The notes under the pieces: model-generated | What the model saw: only the letters and a program-made list of their open reading frames with translations | What the model was told of the DNA's origin: nothing | Databases searched by the model: none | Assembly (NCBI RefSeq): GCF_000210295.1 | Contig: NC_026738.1 | Span: forward strand, 558,001 to 622,000 | Source of the DNA: Trypanosoma brucei gambiense DAL972 | Taxonomy: Eukaryota; Euglenozoa; Kinetoplastea; Trypanosomatida; Trypanosomatidae | Direction of reading: 5' to 3' | DNA: 64,000 bases | Translations under genes and position numbers: made by a program | Shown here: positions 11,968 through 23,900 of the stretch, in pieces | Layout of the letters: the number at the start of each line of letters is the position of its first letter | Position numbering within the stretch: position 1 is the first letter of the stretch

Positions 11968-12756
11968 ATGACGCAATCGCAATCGCAAGGACATCCACGG
12001 GTTGGGCCTGCGCCCCTCTGTATCGATTACCCCACGCAACAGTCCCTTTGCCCAGAGTTTACGTATACCACTGATATCATCGCGTTAATGGCGCCACCTC
12101 GCATAGCCGCTAAGTTTTCACCATGTTTTCGCAAATACAGTTGGGACCCGTATGCGGTGCTGCTCACAGATCACGATTTAGAACGTGTAAAGAAATCATA
12201 CAGGCGTGCAACGGCACCTCCCGCCATCGCCTCGTCACCAACGCGGCAACCCCCTCAGCAAAATCCTGCTGATATGGATATCAATGATAGTCACCATAAT
12301 CACAATATTGATCATTCGCCATCACGGCTGCCACAGCTTTGCCAACAACAACAACAACAGGAACAGGAACAGGAGCAGGAGCAGGAGCAAAGCCTACAAC
12401 AGCAACATCAACAACTGAAACTACAGCAACAGCAACAGCAGGAGCAACAGCAACTAAAGCAGCAAAGCCTCCAACAACAACAACAACAACAACAACACCA
12501 ACAGCAGCAGCAGCGACTGAAACGACAATCATTACAACAACATCAACATTATCATCAACATCATCATCGTCGATATCACCCGTATGCTCAACTGCATCAC
12601 GGCGGTGGCCATCAGAGCCGCGGGGTGCATCATCCGTCATGGCATAACCGACAGCCGGTGACTTGGAGGGCAATGGGACCCAATCAAGATTCTGAATTCA
12701 AATCTGCAGGAGGGCGTTCAGCTGCTCGAGGTTCCAGCGCCCGCTTCAGTCGCTAA
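11968..12756 (+). CDS. Glutamine/histidine-rich protein with SWDPY motif
   Basis: The 262-residue protein starts at the ATG at 11968; the open frame extends upstream but only through low-complexity DNA with a GTG. Residues 1-95 are the conserved-looking part and contain KYSWDPY at 56-62 followed by a charged helix (LTDHDLERVKKSYRR). Residues about 125-192 are almost entirely Gln with Glu, Leu and Lys interruptions, encoded by CAA/CAG repeats. Residues 192-225 are His-rich and include RYHPY. The SWDPY motif recurs in the next plus-strand gene. It resembles the H-[ND]-P-Y type peptide that recruits the MKT1 post-transcriptional complex in T. brucei, with Trp at the His position. That function is inference. 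Repeat length is likely to vary between strains. Confidence 0.72.
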   Translation: MTQSQSQGHPRVGPAPLCIDYPTQQSLCPEFTYTTDIIALMAPPRIAAKFSPCFRKYSWDPYAVLLTDHDLERVKKSYRRATAPPAIASSPTRQPPQQNPADMDINDSHHNHNIDHSPSRLPQLCQQQQQQEQEQEQEQEQSLQQQHQQLKLQQQQQQEQQQLKQQSLQQQQQQQQHQQQQQRLKRQSLQQHQHYHQHHHRRYHPYAQLHHGGGHQSRGVHHPSWHNRQPVTWRAMGPNQDSEFKSAGGRSAARGSSARFSR

Positions 12757-13317
12757 GCGGTGCACGAGGTTTCAAAACAATACAAATAAATATATATATA
12801 TATATACAAATATATTTATATATATATACATTTATATATAAATAAATATACAAATATTTATTTATACAAACAAACAAAAAAACAAACAAGTAAATAAATA
12901 ACTGACAACAGCGAGAAGAAAAGAGGAAACAGGAAAAAAAAAGTGATGAAATGATATAAAATAAAATAAATAAATAAAAGGCGGTAGTGTTACGTGAAGA
13001 GGGAGCGTAAACGGGAGGGGAAGGAAGAGAAGAGCAAAAGGAAAAGGAAAAAAAATGAGACGATGATGATTTTTTAAAATATTGGATGAAATAAGGGTTT
13101 CGTATATGCGCGTAACAAAGTAAATGAGTAAATCAAATTGCATTCATAAATATTTATACTTTCTATGATATTTATACTCATGTAATTTATACATTCATTT
13201 AATGTAATTGATTTTTTTTTTAAAAAAAAAGAAAGAAAAGAAAAAAATCGGATAAATTTTTGTCAAATCAGGGAAAAGAGGAAAAAGAAAGAAAAAATAG
13301 TAATTTTTGAAGTCTGG

Positions 13318-13364
<47 letters not shown>
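13318..13364. repeat. (TAAA)n tetranucleotide microsatellite
   Basis: A perfect array of nearly 12 copies of TAAA, 47 bases long, in the intergenic spacer. Confidence 0.95.
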
Positions 13365-15004
13365 GTGTATAAGTTCAGAAATAATTTAAGTAACAAAGCA
13401 AGAACAAAGGAAAGAAGTGCAGAGGTAGGGAAGAAGGGAGGAAAAGTAAAACAAAAACACACACACACAAAAAAAAAGAAAAAGAAACAAAGCAACACGT
13501 AATTAAAGGATTGGAGGAGGAGGAGGAGGAGAAAAAAAAAAGGAAACAACCCTTGCAGCTGGTTCTGCATCTGGAAGCAAAAAAGAAAAAAAAGAAAAAA
13601 GATAAGATCGAAAGAAAGAAAGAAAATAGTTGCAGTGTTTCTATTAAGTAATTCTTTTTTGCTTTTGTTTGTATTTTTGTTTTGCTCAGCATAACCTGAT
13701 CATTTGGCATTTTACTGGAGCTGACAGAAGAGGAAAAAAAAAAGAAGAACACACAAAGGTGTGCTTTGCTTTTTGATTTTTTAAAAAAAAAATTAATAAT
13801 TGCCATGACCATCATAATTACTACTAATATTATCTTTATTGTTATTTTCATCATCACTAATACTATTATTATTATTGTTGTTGTTATAACTATTACAGTT
13901 GTAGTTGTTATTACTATTGTTATTGTTTCATTTGCTTTGAACAGTGCATGTGTGTATACGAATCCCTTCATTTATTCATCCATTTCATTTTATTAACAAG
14001 TTTTAAAAAAAAAAAACGAACCGCAACAAAAAGAAAAAGAAAAAAAACAGAAGAACAACTGGTCCGTTGAGAACTTCTCGAGCCTTTGTCTTTTTTTTTT
14101 TTTTAAGTTTGCTTTTCTTCTCTTTTTCCCTCCCCCCCCCCCCCCCCGCTGCATTATCTTCATATTTGTATACGTGAACAATTTTTTTTTTTTTAAAAAG
14201 AAAAAAAAACATTTATTTGCTATTTCTTTCCTCCCGCTTTTTCCCACCAATTTTCTATTCGCTTGCCCTTACCCTTACCCTTATTATTATTATTATTATT
14301 ATTCACCATTCCTATCTTTGTCTCTTCTCTTTTTTTTTTCTTCTCTTTTCTTTTTTTCACTTTTAATTTACCTTTTCACCAAAAAAAAAAACAAAAAAAA
14401 ATCATCTTCGCATATATCCCTTCACATATTTTAACTTCACCGCAGTGTTTTTTTGTTTTTGTTTTTGTTTTTAATGAAAGGAAAAAAAAAAAATATGCCA
14501 CCTTCATTATAAATTTGCCGTTTTAGTGTTGGAGGTTGTGTTGCATGAGGGAGAAAAAAAAGGGGGGGTATTTTTTTTTTTTTACACAAAAAAAGAAAAA
14601 TAAGCCTGCGAGTTGATAACGAAGCGGAAATAATAATCTTTTTTTTTCAAAAAGAAGAAAAGGGAAAAAAAAGTAAAAAAAAAGTGAGGATATATATAAT
14701 ATATAAAAATAAGGAATGTGAGATGGAAATGATGTATAAATGATAGTTTTTATATTTGAAATGTATGATCATGTGTGCTTTAATTTTTTTCTTCTGTTTC
14801 TTTTCTTTTTTTTAAAAAGTTATGTTTTATTTTATTGTGTGTAGAATCTACGATTCTTTGCTCATTTTTGCTTTTCTTGTGTGTTCTTGTGGTGGTCGTT
14901 GTTGTTTCTTTCTTTTCCTCTATTGTCAGTTTTTGTATGTTAGTTTTTGGTTTTGTTTTTGTTTTTGGAGGTGTTTTATAGACATTGTCCCTTTTTTTGA
15001 TGTT

Positions 15005-15180
15005 NNNNNNNNNNNNNNNNNNNNNNNNNNNNNNNNNNNNNNNNNNNNNNNNNNNNNNNNNNNNNNNNNNNNNNNNNNNNNNNNNNNNNNNNNNNNNNNN
15101 NNNNNNNNNNNNNNNNNNNNNNNNNNNNNNNNNNNNNNNNNNNNNNNNNNNNNNNNNNNNNNNNNNNNNNNNNNNNNNNN
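15005..15180. other. Assembly gap (176 N)
   Basis: A run of undetermined bases inside T-rich, low-complexity DNA. The true length and content are not known from this sequence. Confidence 1.
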
Positions 15181-17209
15181 TTCTTTGTTTGTTGTTTGTT
15201 TGTTTTTTCCCTTCTTTTTTTTTTAAAAAAATATCTTTTATGCATTCGCGCTTTGTGTTTGCGCTATCAGAAGTGAGTATGGGAACTCCGTCTCATATGG
15301 CGGCTGTTTTCATTTCTCCTTTCATTTCTTTATTCCCTTTTCAAAACGAAACAAAACAAAAAAAAACATACACAAGTTCAAAAAAAAAAAAAAACCTCCC
15401 CAAACAAAACAAAAAAAATGGAAAGAAAAAACGCCCAGACAACTCGCAGAAATCGTCGCGTTCCCGCGTTGGTTGATTGAATCTTTTTGTTTTTGTTTTT
15501 GTTTTTGTTTTTCCTCCTTGATTTATTTTATTTTGGTGTTTGTTTGTTTGTTTGCTTGCTTTCATTTTGTTATCACATCACGATAACCGAAAAAAGAAAA
15601 CAAAAAAAAAAAAGCAACTGCCGGGCCTTTTTGATGACAAGTTGAACTTTTCATTTTTGTTGCGGCACCGTCATCTTTTCACATCCGCGCTGTGTTGTTT
15701 GATTGCTTGATTGATTGATTGTTTATTTGATTGTGATTTCTTTTTTTCTCCTCATTTTCTGTTTTTTTTTGTTTTTTTTTTTGTTGTTGTTGTTGTTGGG
15801 TTTCAGGTGCCTGACGCCATTCGTGTGCTTCTGTTCAGTTGGTACTATTTGCTGCTTTGTTATTGTTATTATTGTTATTATTATTATTGTTATTATTATA
15901 CCACTTTCTTTTTTTTTTGTTGTTGTTGTTTTTCCTGTCTATCTTTTCCATTATATAATTCTTAATACTCTGTCGTCACTAATTTTTTTTACTTTCTCTT
16001 TTCTTTTCTTTTTTTCTTCTTCTTTATATAATAAAATGAATAAAAAAAAGATTAAAATTTTTTTTTTCCTTTTCACCTTTCTTTTGTTACCTTATGGATC
16101 TCCGTGTCGTTTGGCCAAGGGCAAAAGGTGGGACTGCCAGTTTGAAATTCATTAAATTAACGAAAGAAAAAGTTTTTTTTTAAAAAAAAAAGAAAAATGG
16201 CGTAACAAAAAAGGAAAATAAAGGAAAAGGGGGGGAAAAGAGAAGAAGTGAAAAAAAAGGGGGAGTGAGTTGAGGGAAAATTTGGGCAAATGAAACGATG
16301 AATTAATGAGTGAAGAAGGAGGATGAACAAAAAAAAAAAAAAGAAGAAAAGGAAATGATGGAAATGTGACATTATCTATCAAGTCGCCTCCAAGTTGTGT
16401 CGTTTCTTTCTTTTTTCTTTTTTCTTTTCCCCCCTTCCCTCCCCCTTTTAAAAAAAAAAAAATTCGCCTCTCAATTCCCGTCACATTTGCTCTGCGTCTT
16501 TCGTTGTCGTTATAATTGTTTTCAGTGATATGTTGCAACCTCCAATTTCATCTTAACTCCTTCTCTCCTTTCCATTTTTGATTAATTTTCTTTTTTCCTT
16601 TTTCTTTTTCTTTTACATTTATTCACTCCTATTTGTTTGGACGTATCGTCTTCTCTAAAATCCGGCACCAAAAACCGAAGAAAAAAAAGAAGTGATAAAA
16701 CGTACAAGGAAGGAGAGAGGACGAAGGGGGAAAAAAAAAGAAAAGAAGGAAAATACATAGCTGGAACGCGCCTCCAAAAGACCGGGGCAAAAAAAAAAAA
16801 AAAGAAGCGAAAGACGAGGCGAAGCGAAGAAATAAAGAAAATAGGGACAGCGCGGTCGTAGCATTACGAGATTTATACGAGCGAGAAAATACAATCAGTC
16901 AATAACCTCAACGTGGACAAAAGGGGGGAGCAAAGAAAAAAACAACAACAACAACAGCAACGAAGGAATAGAAGATTAAAACCAAATTCAGGCGGCACAA
17001 GTTTGAATCAAAGGAAGAATTGGTGGACGAGTTCGCCGTAGTGAAGGGAAACTAAGGGGGGGGAAAAAGAAAACTATATAAAATAGCGAAAAGCCACCGC
17101 GCCAAGGAAAGAGGAAAAGGATTTTTAAAAAAATAAAAAGCGGTCAATTCTGGTAACGACAGGAGGAACCAGCTCGATTCAGCGTTTGTTTTCACGGAGT
17201 CCACGAATA

Positions 17210-18301
17210 ATGCGCCCCACCGGAGTACGCTGTCTTGCTTCACCCCTCAGCTTAATGAGAGTTACCGGAACCCCCAACACCGGCCCACGTGTGTTGTCGC
17301 CTGATGGTACGAAATTTTCATGGGATCCCTACAGCGGTGCATCCGTTGATGGAAGTGAAGTTTTCACCCAGTCACCCCATCTCGCCGCGCAGTTCCCCGG
17401 TCACGCGTCTCCTATTCAACTCCCTCCGCCCAATGTGGCGTCGGATGGTGTCTCTTTTGCATCGACACTTAATTGGCAATCTCAAGGGGACGGCGGAGCA
17501 GCATATGATTCCTCAGTTGTTGGGTACTGGGAAGAAACCGGTCCCAACCGTGGCGCACTGCGACTTGGTTCCGATGAACAACAACAACAACAACAGCAAC
17601 AGCAACAACATCAGTTATATCGGACAGGCCCACTCGCGCAAACGTTCTTCCAGACGACCGGCAGCGGTGCACCTCCCTTCGACAACGCCGTTGTTACGCA
17701 TGGTGATGCTAACTTTAATTCAGGTTTTGGTGTGGTGGCATCGCCGCATCGCCCATCATCGCGAGCGGGACGTTACGGCACTTCACGTGGTGTTTCTTTA
17801 TCCGCCTCTCGAGGAAGATCTTTTGAATCCACTCCATTATGGGGCCACGGGCAATCCGGAGCCGCAGAGAGAAAGCTTCCATTTAGACGTATGATCCCTC
17901 CGCCCGTCCCTTATGAACTTGCATTGCGTCAACTCTCCCGTTCGGGTCTTGCCGATCCCGAAGGGGTTCTCGAAGGAATTCTTCGTCACTGGCACAGGTC
18001 TACACAAGTTGCAGTCGGTGTACTTCGTAGCGAAGCTGCTTCTTCAGTTGAGGAAAGTTGCCCGTCCCCTCCTTCAGGAAATGACCGCGAAGCAATAGTC
18101 GAATGGGTGACACGTTGCGAGGGATGGTGGCAACAGAATTTCGGAACCCAACCCCGCAGCGGTGCTGACCGGCAAAATGCGGCTCATACGTTTAATGGAA
18201 ATCGGGGACACAGATCCAATGATGGAAGGCGTCCTCATACATCAGGGGCTGCAAGTAGGAATAATCATGCATTCGCCGGCATGAACGGAAGAAGGGGGTG
18301 A
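17210..18301 (+). CDS. Hypothetical glutamine-rich protein with FSWDPY motif
   Basis: The 363-residue protein starts at the ATG at 17210; the frame is open upstream only through a TTG. It has no recognised catalytic domain. Residues 35-41 read KFSWDPY, matching the KYSWDPY of the preceding plus-strand gene. Residues 124-133 are a polyglutamine run. A block at about 225-310 looks folded: it starts RRMIPPPVPYELALRQLS and has regularly spaced Trp residues (HWHRS, EWVTRCEGWWQQ). The C-terminal 50 residues are rich in Asn, Arg and Gly and look disordered. It is probably a relative of the gene at 11968, or another member of the same regulatory class. Any link to MKT1-type mRNA regulation is inferred from the motif alone. 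A strong hairpin begins about 30 bases after its stop. Confidence 0.72.
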   Translation: MRPTGVRCLASPLSLMRVTGTPNTGPRVLSPDGTKFSWDPYSGASVDGSEVFTQSPHLAAQFPGHASPIQLPPPNVASDGVSFASTLNWQSQGDGGAAYDSSVVGYWEETGPNRGALRLGSDEQQQQQQQQQQHQLYRTGPLAQTFFQTTGSGAPPFDNAVVTHGDANFNSGFGVVASPHRPSSRAGRYGTSRGVSLSASRGRSFESTPLWGHGQSGAAERKLPFRRMIPPPVPYELALRQLSRSGLADPEGVLEGILRHWHRSTQVAVGVLRSEAASSVEESCPSPPSGNDREAIVEWVTRCEGWWQQNFGTQPRSGADRQNAAHTFNGNRGHRSNDGRRPHTSGAASRNNHAFAGMNGRRG

Positions 18302-18330
18302 GAACGGAAGATTAAAAATGAAATCGGGAA

Positions 18331-18395
18331 AGAAAAAAAAAAGGGGGGAGAATCAACAAGGTGGACATGTTGATTTCCCCCCCCCTTTTTTTTCT
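18331..18395 (+). other. Strong hairpin just after the stop codon
   Basis: AATCAACA at 18351-18358 and TGTTGATT at 18368-18375 are perfect inverted repeats around a 9-base loop. Outward, a run of six G (18343-18348) faces a run of nine C (18377-18385), and ten A (18333-18342) face eight T (18386-18393). With one mismatch and a small bulge the stem is roughly 22 base pairs. It lies about 30 bases downstream of the TGA at 18299-18301. A 3' UTR regulatory or stability element is possible; bacterial-type termination does not apply here. Confidence 0.7.
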
Positions 18396-19841
18396 TTTTT
18401 TTTGTTCTTCTTTTTCGACATGTGTCTGTTGTGCCCTTTCCTTCTATTCTCTCTTCACTCCACGCCTCCCCTCTCCACACACATATATATATATATAATA
18501 TAATATAATATATGATATATGATATATATGTATATATATATATATATATACATACATTTTTCCGCACCGCCTTTTTGTCGTGTGTTTATTTTTCATTTTT
18601 CTCTTTTTATTTAATTTCCTTTGTGAAGTTTCAACCAAAACAACACCAAACCATTTAAAAAGAAAAAAGATTTTTCTACCTTTTTTTGTTTTAACCTTGC
18701 GCGTGTGTCTTTTCCATTTTGGTTCTACCTGTACCTGTTGGTTCGTTTTTTTTTTTCTTTCCACCTTTTAGACACTTTGGCGGATAATGATCTTCAGTGC
18801 TAAAATTGAAAATAACAGGAGTTGATCGAAAGTCTGATTTTTGTTTTCATTTTTTAAAAAATATATTTTTGATATATTTCCCCTCCTTTTTTTAAAAAAG
18901 AAAAAGATGTCAGATAAGTGGGATAGAGGAACGACGGAGATAAATATAAATAAATATAAATATATTAATACATGTGTTTCAACATATATATATATATATA
19001 TATATTTACATGTACTTGTTTGTTTATATGTATTTATGCGCATAACAATAGCAGCGGAAGTGCGCTCGAGTGTGTAACTAGATGTTTTGATGGGAAAGAG
19101 AAAGGGGAAGAAGGGTGGGGGAAAAAAAGAAAGAAAGAAAAAACAGCGATCAATAAAGTTAATAATAATTCCGCTAAGGGTTTACTCACAGGTGGCGTGT
19201 GTACGCAACCTGGGTGATGCAAGTGAAGAGGGGAAATTAATAAAATAAATTAATAAATTTATATATAAATATATAAACATGTATGTATATATGTATGTAT
19301 GTTTTCGACTGGGTTAGAGTAGATAAAGTGGATAAAACGGGAAAAGGTGAAAAAAAAAAAATACTGGATGACGAAGTGAAGAAGTGGAAGACTCGTTTTG
19401 TTTTTTTTGTTTGTTTGTTTGTTTGTTTTATATCAACCATAATTTTGTTTCTTTTTTCATTTTCAATCTGTTAGGTCAAATTAGGATGTTTTGTTTCTTC
19501 ATTAGTGAAATATGTTTACTTATTTCATTTTCGTTTGTATGATCGCCTGTTTGTTTTCCATTTTGTTTTTGTTTTGGAAAAAAAAAACTTTTGGTGGCGA
19601 GTTATATATTTCATATATTTTTATACTCTTTTACTACACTTCGTTTTTTTTTTCTTTGGGTGGAGGCCGCGTTTGTGTTTCACAGCAGCAAAAAAAAAAA
19701 AAGAATTCAATACCAAGAGCGATATAAAGTATATATATTATATATATATATATATTATGTTTTATATATTATATGTGTATATATGTGTGTGTGTGGATAT
19801 GTGTGTGGATGCGTTGGGGGTTTTCCTTTTTTTTGGGAGTG

Positions 19842-19885
19842 GTGTGTGTGTGTGTGTGGGAGAGAGAGAGAGAGAGAGAGAGAGA
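19842..19885. repeat. Compound (GT)n(GA)n microsatellite
   Basis: A GT run (19842-19858) passes directly into a GA run (19860-19885). It lies within the gene-free left part of the strand-switch region. Confidence 0.9.
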
Positions 19886-20896
19886 AAAATAAATAAATAA
19901 ATGGAAAATTAGAAAAAAGTGCAGGAGATTCTGTCGACTCTTTTCTAAGAAAAAAAAAATATTCACAAGAAAGAGAAGAGAAAAAGTAAAAGATGAGGGA
20001 ACAGTCCCTCTTTTTGTTTGTTTATTTTTCTTACTTTCTCTTTTTTTTTTTTCATGATCTTCTTTCCCTTTTGGTTACAATCATCTTCCGTTTTTACCTC
20101 TTTTTTTAAAAAAATTTTCCTTCTCTACTTTTTTTGGCGTCCCGCACGTCTGTCTGAGATTTCCCATTAATTGTCCATTTAATCAATTTTTTTATAAAAA
20201 AAAGCGTTTTTTTTTCACTTTTTAATAATAATAATTATTATTATTTTGTCTTTTTTTTTCCTTTTTCTTTTCCCGGGCTTCTTCCCTTCCTTTTATTATA
20301 ACAACAATTATTATGGTAATTATTATTCCCATTATTATAATAATTATTGTTATATTATTACCATTATTAGCATTTTTATGGTTATTATTATTATTATTAT
20401 TATTATGTTCATTACAACACTCTTCCCCCCCCATATCCTCTCTCTTTTTTTTTTTTCCCCCTCCCTCCCTCTTTCTTCTCCTCCTCCTCCTTCCCTTTCT
20501 TTTTTTTTTTTCATCTCGACTTATTTTGTTACGAGATTTTTTGTTTTTGTTTTGTTTTTAATCCTTTTGGTTTTCACTCCCCAAATTAGGGCGGTTACGT
20601 AAAAAAAAAAAAAACAAATTTCTTTTGTTTCTTTGTTGTTGTTTTTTTGTATTTTTCTTCTTATGAGGAGCGAAAAGGGCAGGGGAGAGGATTAAGGGGG
20701 AAAATAGGAAGAAGAAAAAATAAAAATAAAGAAACAAAAGAAAAGGAAAGAAAATTAATAAATGGATAGATGAAAATAATCAACAACGATTTTTTTTTTT
20801 TCCCCTCCCCTTCCTAACAAAAAAAGAAAAGGGGGGTGCGGATTATTGTAATGACAACAGCGATAATAATCGCAATAAAAAGAATAAAATGTATAA

Positions 20897-20931
<35 letters not shown>

Positions 20932-23900
20932 AATGCCTAAGCGCTCACGTTCGCAGTGTATCCCGTGATAATTTTACCTAAAAGAAGGTACGTTAAATAG
21001 GAGGAAAAGAAACAAACAAACATGCACACACGCAAAAAAAAAAATAATAATAATAATAATAACAAATAACAAATAAGAAAGAAACGAAAAGAGAAAAAGC
21101 GGAAATAATGAATGATAATACTTCTTGAGTTTGGCTTGTGTTGTGTGGTGCCTCACTTGTCAAAACACGATAAAACAAAGCAAAGAACTGTAAAAAACAA
21201 AAAAAAGAAGAGAAAAGAAAAGAAAAGAAGAACGGAAGAGGCGCGCGGTATAACAATGAAGAGCAAACGGATGTGTTTTTTTTTTTTTTGTGTGTGTGTG
21301 TGTGTTTGTTTGTTTACCGCTGCTTCCCACTTTTCTTTATCTTTTTTTTTTTTACAGGTAATAATAGTGTTGTTTTTGTTGTTTTTTTTTTTTTAATGCG
21401 AGAAAAGCGGAAGGAAAATTAGGAAGGAATGCGTTTAATTTCTTTTTTTTAAAAAATAAAATAAAATAAATCGTCATTATTAATTTTTTTTTGTCCCAGA
21501 TGATTCCCATCCGTTACCATTTTTTTTTTCTTTCCTTTTTTCTTTTTTTTTTTTTGTTCATGTATTATTCGATTCGGTAAGTGCACAAAAAGACACCTTC
21601 GGGAACCGAAACCCTTAGTGGGAACCTGTTGTGGATTTTCCTTTTTTTTTCTTTTTTTTTTGAAAGGAAATGACAAAAATAAAAATAAAGGACAGAGCGG
21701 TGATTAAGTGAGCGATTAAAAAAAAAAAATATAGAAGAAAAATATATACGAAGACATAGGAAAGAAACAAACATATATATATATATATATATATTAATAT
21801 TAATATATTATACAAGTTTCAATATGTATTCCAATCCTAAACAAGAGATGATAATGCACACACCGAAACGCAGAAACGGGTGCAATAATAATAAAAATAA
21901 AAATAAAAGTAAAATAACAATAATAATAATAATGGTAGTTGTGGTGGTGATGGTGATGGTGATGGAAATTGTTGTAAGACATTTATTATTACAATAATTA
22001 TTATGATCATCACAAGGCCCAATGAAGGGAGGGGGGAAAAAAAAAAAAAGAAATAAAGTGAAACTTATAAAAACTCATTCCTTCCTATTCGATCTTCCTA
22101 CGAACATCTTTCAACGTAAGTGAGAAAAATTGAGAAGTGAAAAAAAAAACGAAAAGGAGACGCCAGTTAACACTTTCATGAAGTGGAGTTACTATCTTGT
22201 TGTTACGAACCCGTGTTTTTTTTTTTTTCCTCTTTCCTCCTCTATCTCTCTTTATTTTTATTTTTGTAACAAAACAGAAATAAATAAATAAATAAATAAG
22301 TGAGGTTTTTAAAATTTTAATTTTATTCATTGATGGATATATTTATATATTTATTTATATATGTTTATATTTATTTTTATTTTTCTCCCCCTTTCTTCCA
22401 TTTCTTGAATTAGCAGCGGTTCCCACAAATACAAATACAAATACACCTCAACCTTAAATGATTATTTGGTGATGGTGATGATGATTAGAGTGGTACGAGT
22501 GACACAACAACAACAAAAAAAAAAAGAAAAACACATAACATAACATAACATAAAATAAAATGCAGAAAAGGAGAAAGAAAAAGAATGCAAAGATAGAAGA
22601 GAAATAAAGCGAAGTGGTCGCCACTTTTGTTATCGATAAACGGAACCAATGCAAAAGCACAGGGTGAAAGGGACAGAAAGAAAAAAAAAAGGGAAAAGCG
22701 AAAACGAAAACGAAAAAGGAAAAAAAAATGTGACTAAAGGTATGTTTTTACATATTTCTCTGTATAGGAACTTATGTCGCGAATCGCCTGAAAAAAAAAA
22801 GGGGGATAAAGAAAAATAGAAAGAAAGAACACAAAATGAACGAGGGAAATGAAAAGGTTTTTTTTTTAAAAAAAAAAAAGAAGCAATCCGCTTCACTGTC
22901 ATCAGCTTTTTTTTTGTTTCTATTATTATTATTATGTTGTCTTTTACTGTTGTTGTTGTTGTTGTTTCTTTCCCGTTTCTCCTACCTTATTTTCCTGGTC
23001 GTCGCTGATGCTGGAAATTCAAGAAAACACACACAATTGAAAAAAAAAAGCAAAAGCAATTAAATCAAAGGTGGTCACGGTTTCGCCAGGGTGATGATCA
23101 TATTTACAATAATTTTATCTTAGAAAGCTCTGGTGGTTAAATACAAGATGGAAGAGGGGATGGGAAAAAAAAAAAAGGAATACCGTGAACATATATTACA
23201 GAGACCGGCTACTTGTGTAAATAAAAAGTGAAAAAAAAATCTTTTTTTTTGGGGGGGGAGGGAGGGGGTTTCTCCATATATTTATTTATATTTGATATTT
23301 TTGTACCTTAAGATGCGGTATCGGTTGGGAGAATGGAGAGAGTTGGGGGGGGGAAAAAAATTGGGTCAAACATCAGAAAATGGAATGTGGGAGATTCGTA
23401 TCAAACACTTAAGCGAAATTATCCAAATTTAACAAAGAAAAACGGGAAAGTACTTTTTATAAATTTGTGATAGTACAAATGTTAACATGAATAATTAATG
23501 AACCATAAACAAATGAATTTTAAATTCATTGGTGTTTGTACTTATATATATCTATATATTTACGGGTTTGCCATGTAGGCACTTTCTTGAGTTGAAAGGA
23601 TGAAATTTCAGGGGTGGGGAGAAACAGCCGTTAAGGAGGAGTAAATAAAATGAATGAAAACAAAAACAGATGTATATAAACGTGCGTGTAAGCATAGCTG
23701 CATATTTATATTTGTGTGTTTTTGTTTTGTTTAAGTTCCTCCCCCTTTTTTGGCGGCGTACACCACGTAACTTTTCTCTTTTCCTCCGATTTGTGTTGTG
23801 CGTGCGTATGTATGTGTATGTGTGTGTGTGCGTGGTGGGGAGCAAAGCAAACGGAGGAGACGGGGAAATGGAAGGAAAATATTTTAAAAAAAAAAAAAAA

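Larger units (their letters stand above)
12757..17209. other. 4.4-kb gene-free low-complexity region
   Basis: Directly after the stop there is a nearly pure A/T stretch (about 12779-12870). Beyond it lie a TAAA array (13318-13364), repeated T(n)A(n) junctions (about 13212, 13779, 14179, 14806, 15215, 16172), a run of 16 C at 14132-14147, GTT/ATT trinucleotide stretches (about 13840-13925, 14280-14303, 15780-15900) and an assembly gap at 15005-15180. A T/C-rich tract at about 16555-16660 followed by AG at 16679-16680 is a possible acceptor for the next gene. No supported gene is present. Confidence 0.7.

Noticed and set aside
14264..14283. Short CCCTTA repeats resembling telomeric DNA
   Set aside because: The trypanosome telomere repeat reads CCCTAA on this strand; CCCTTA is a different hexamer, occurs only three times and lies inside low-complexity DNA.
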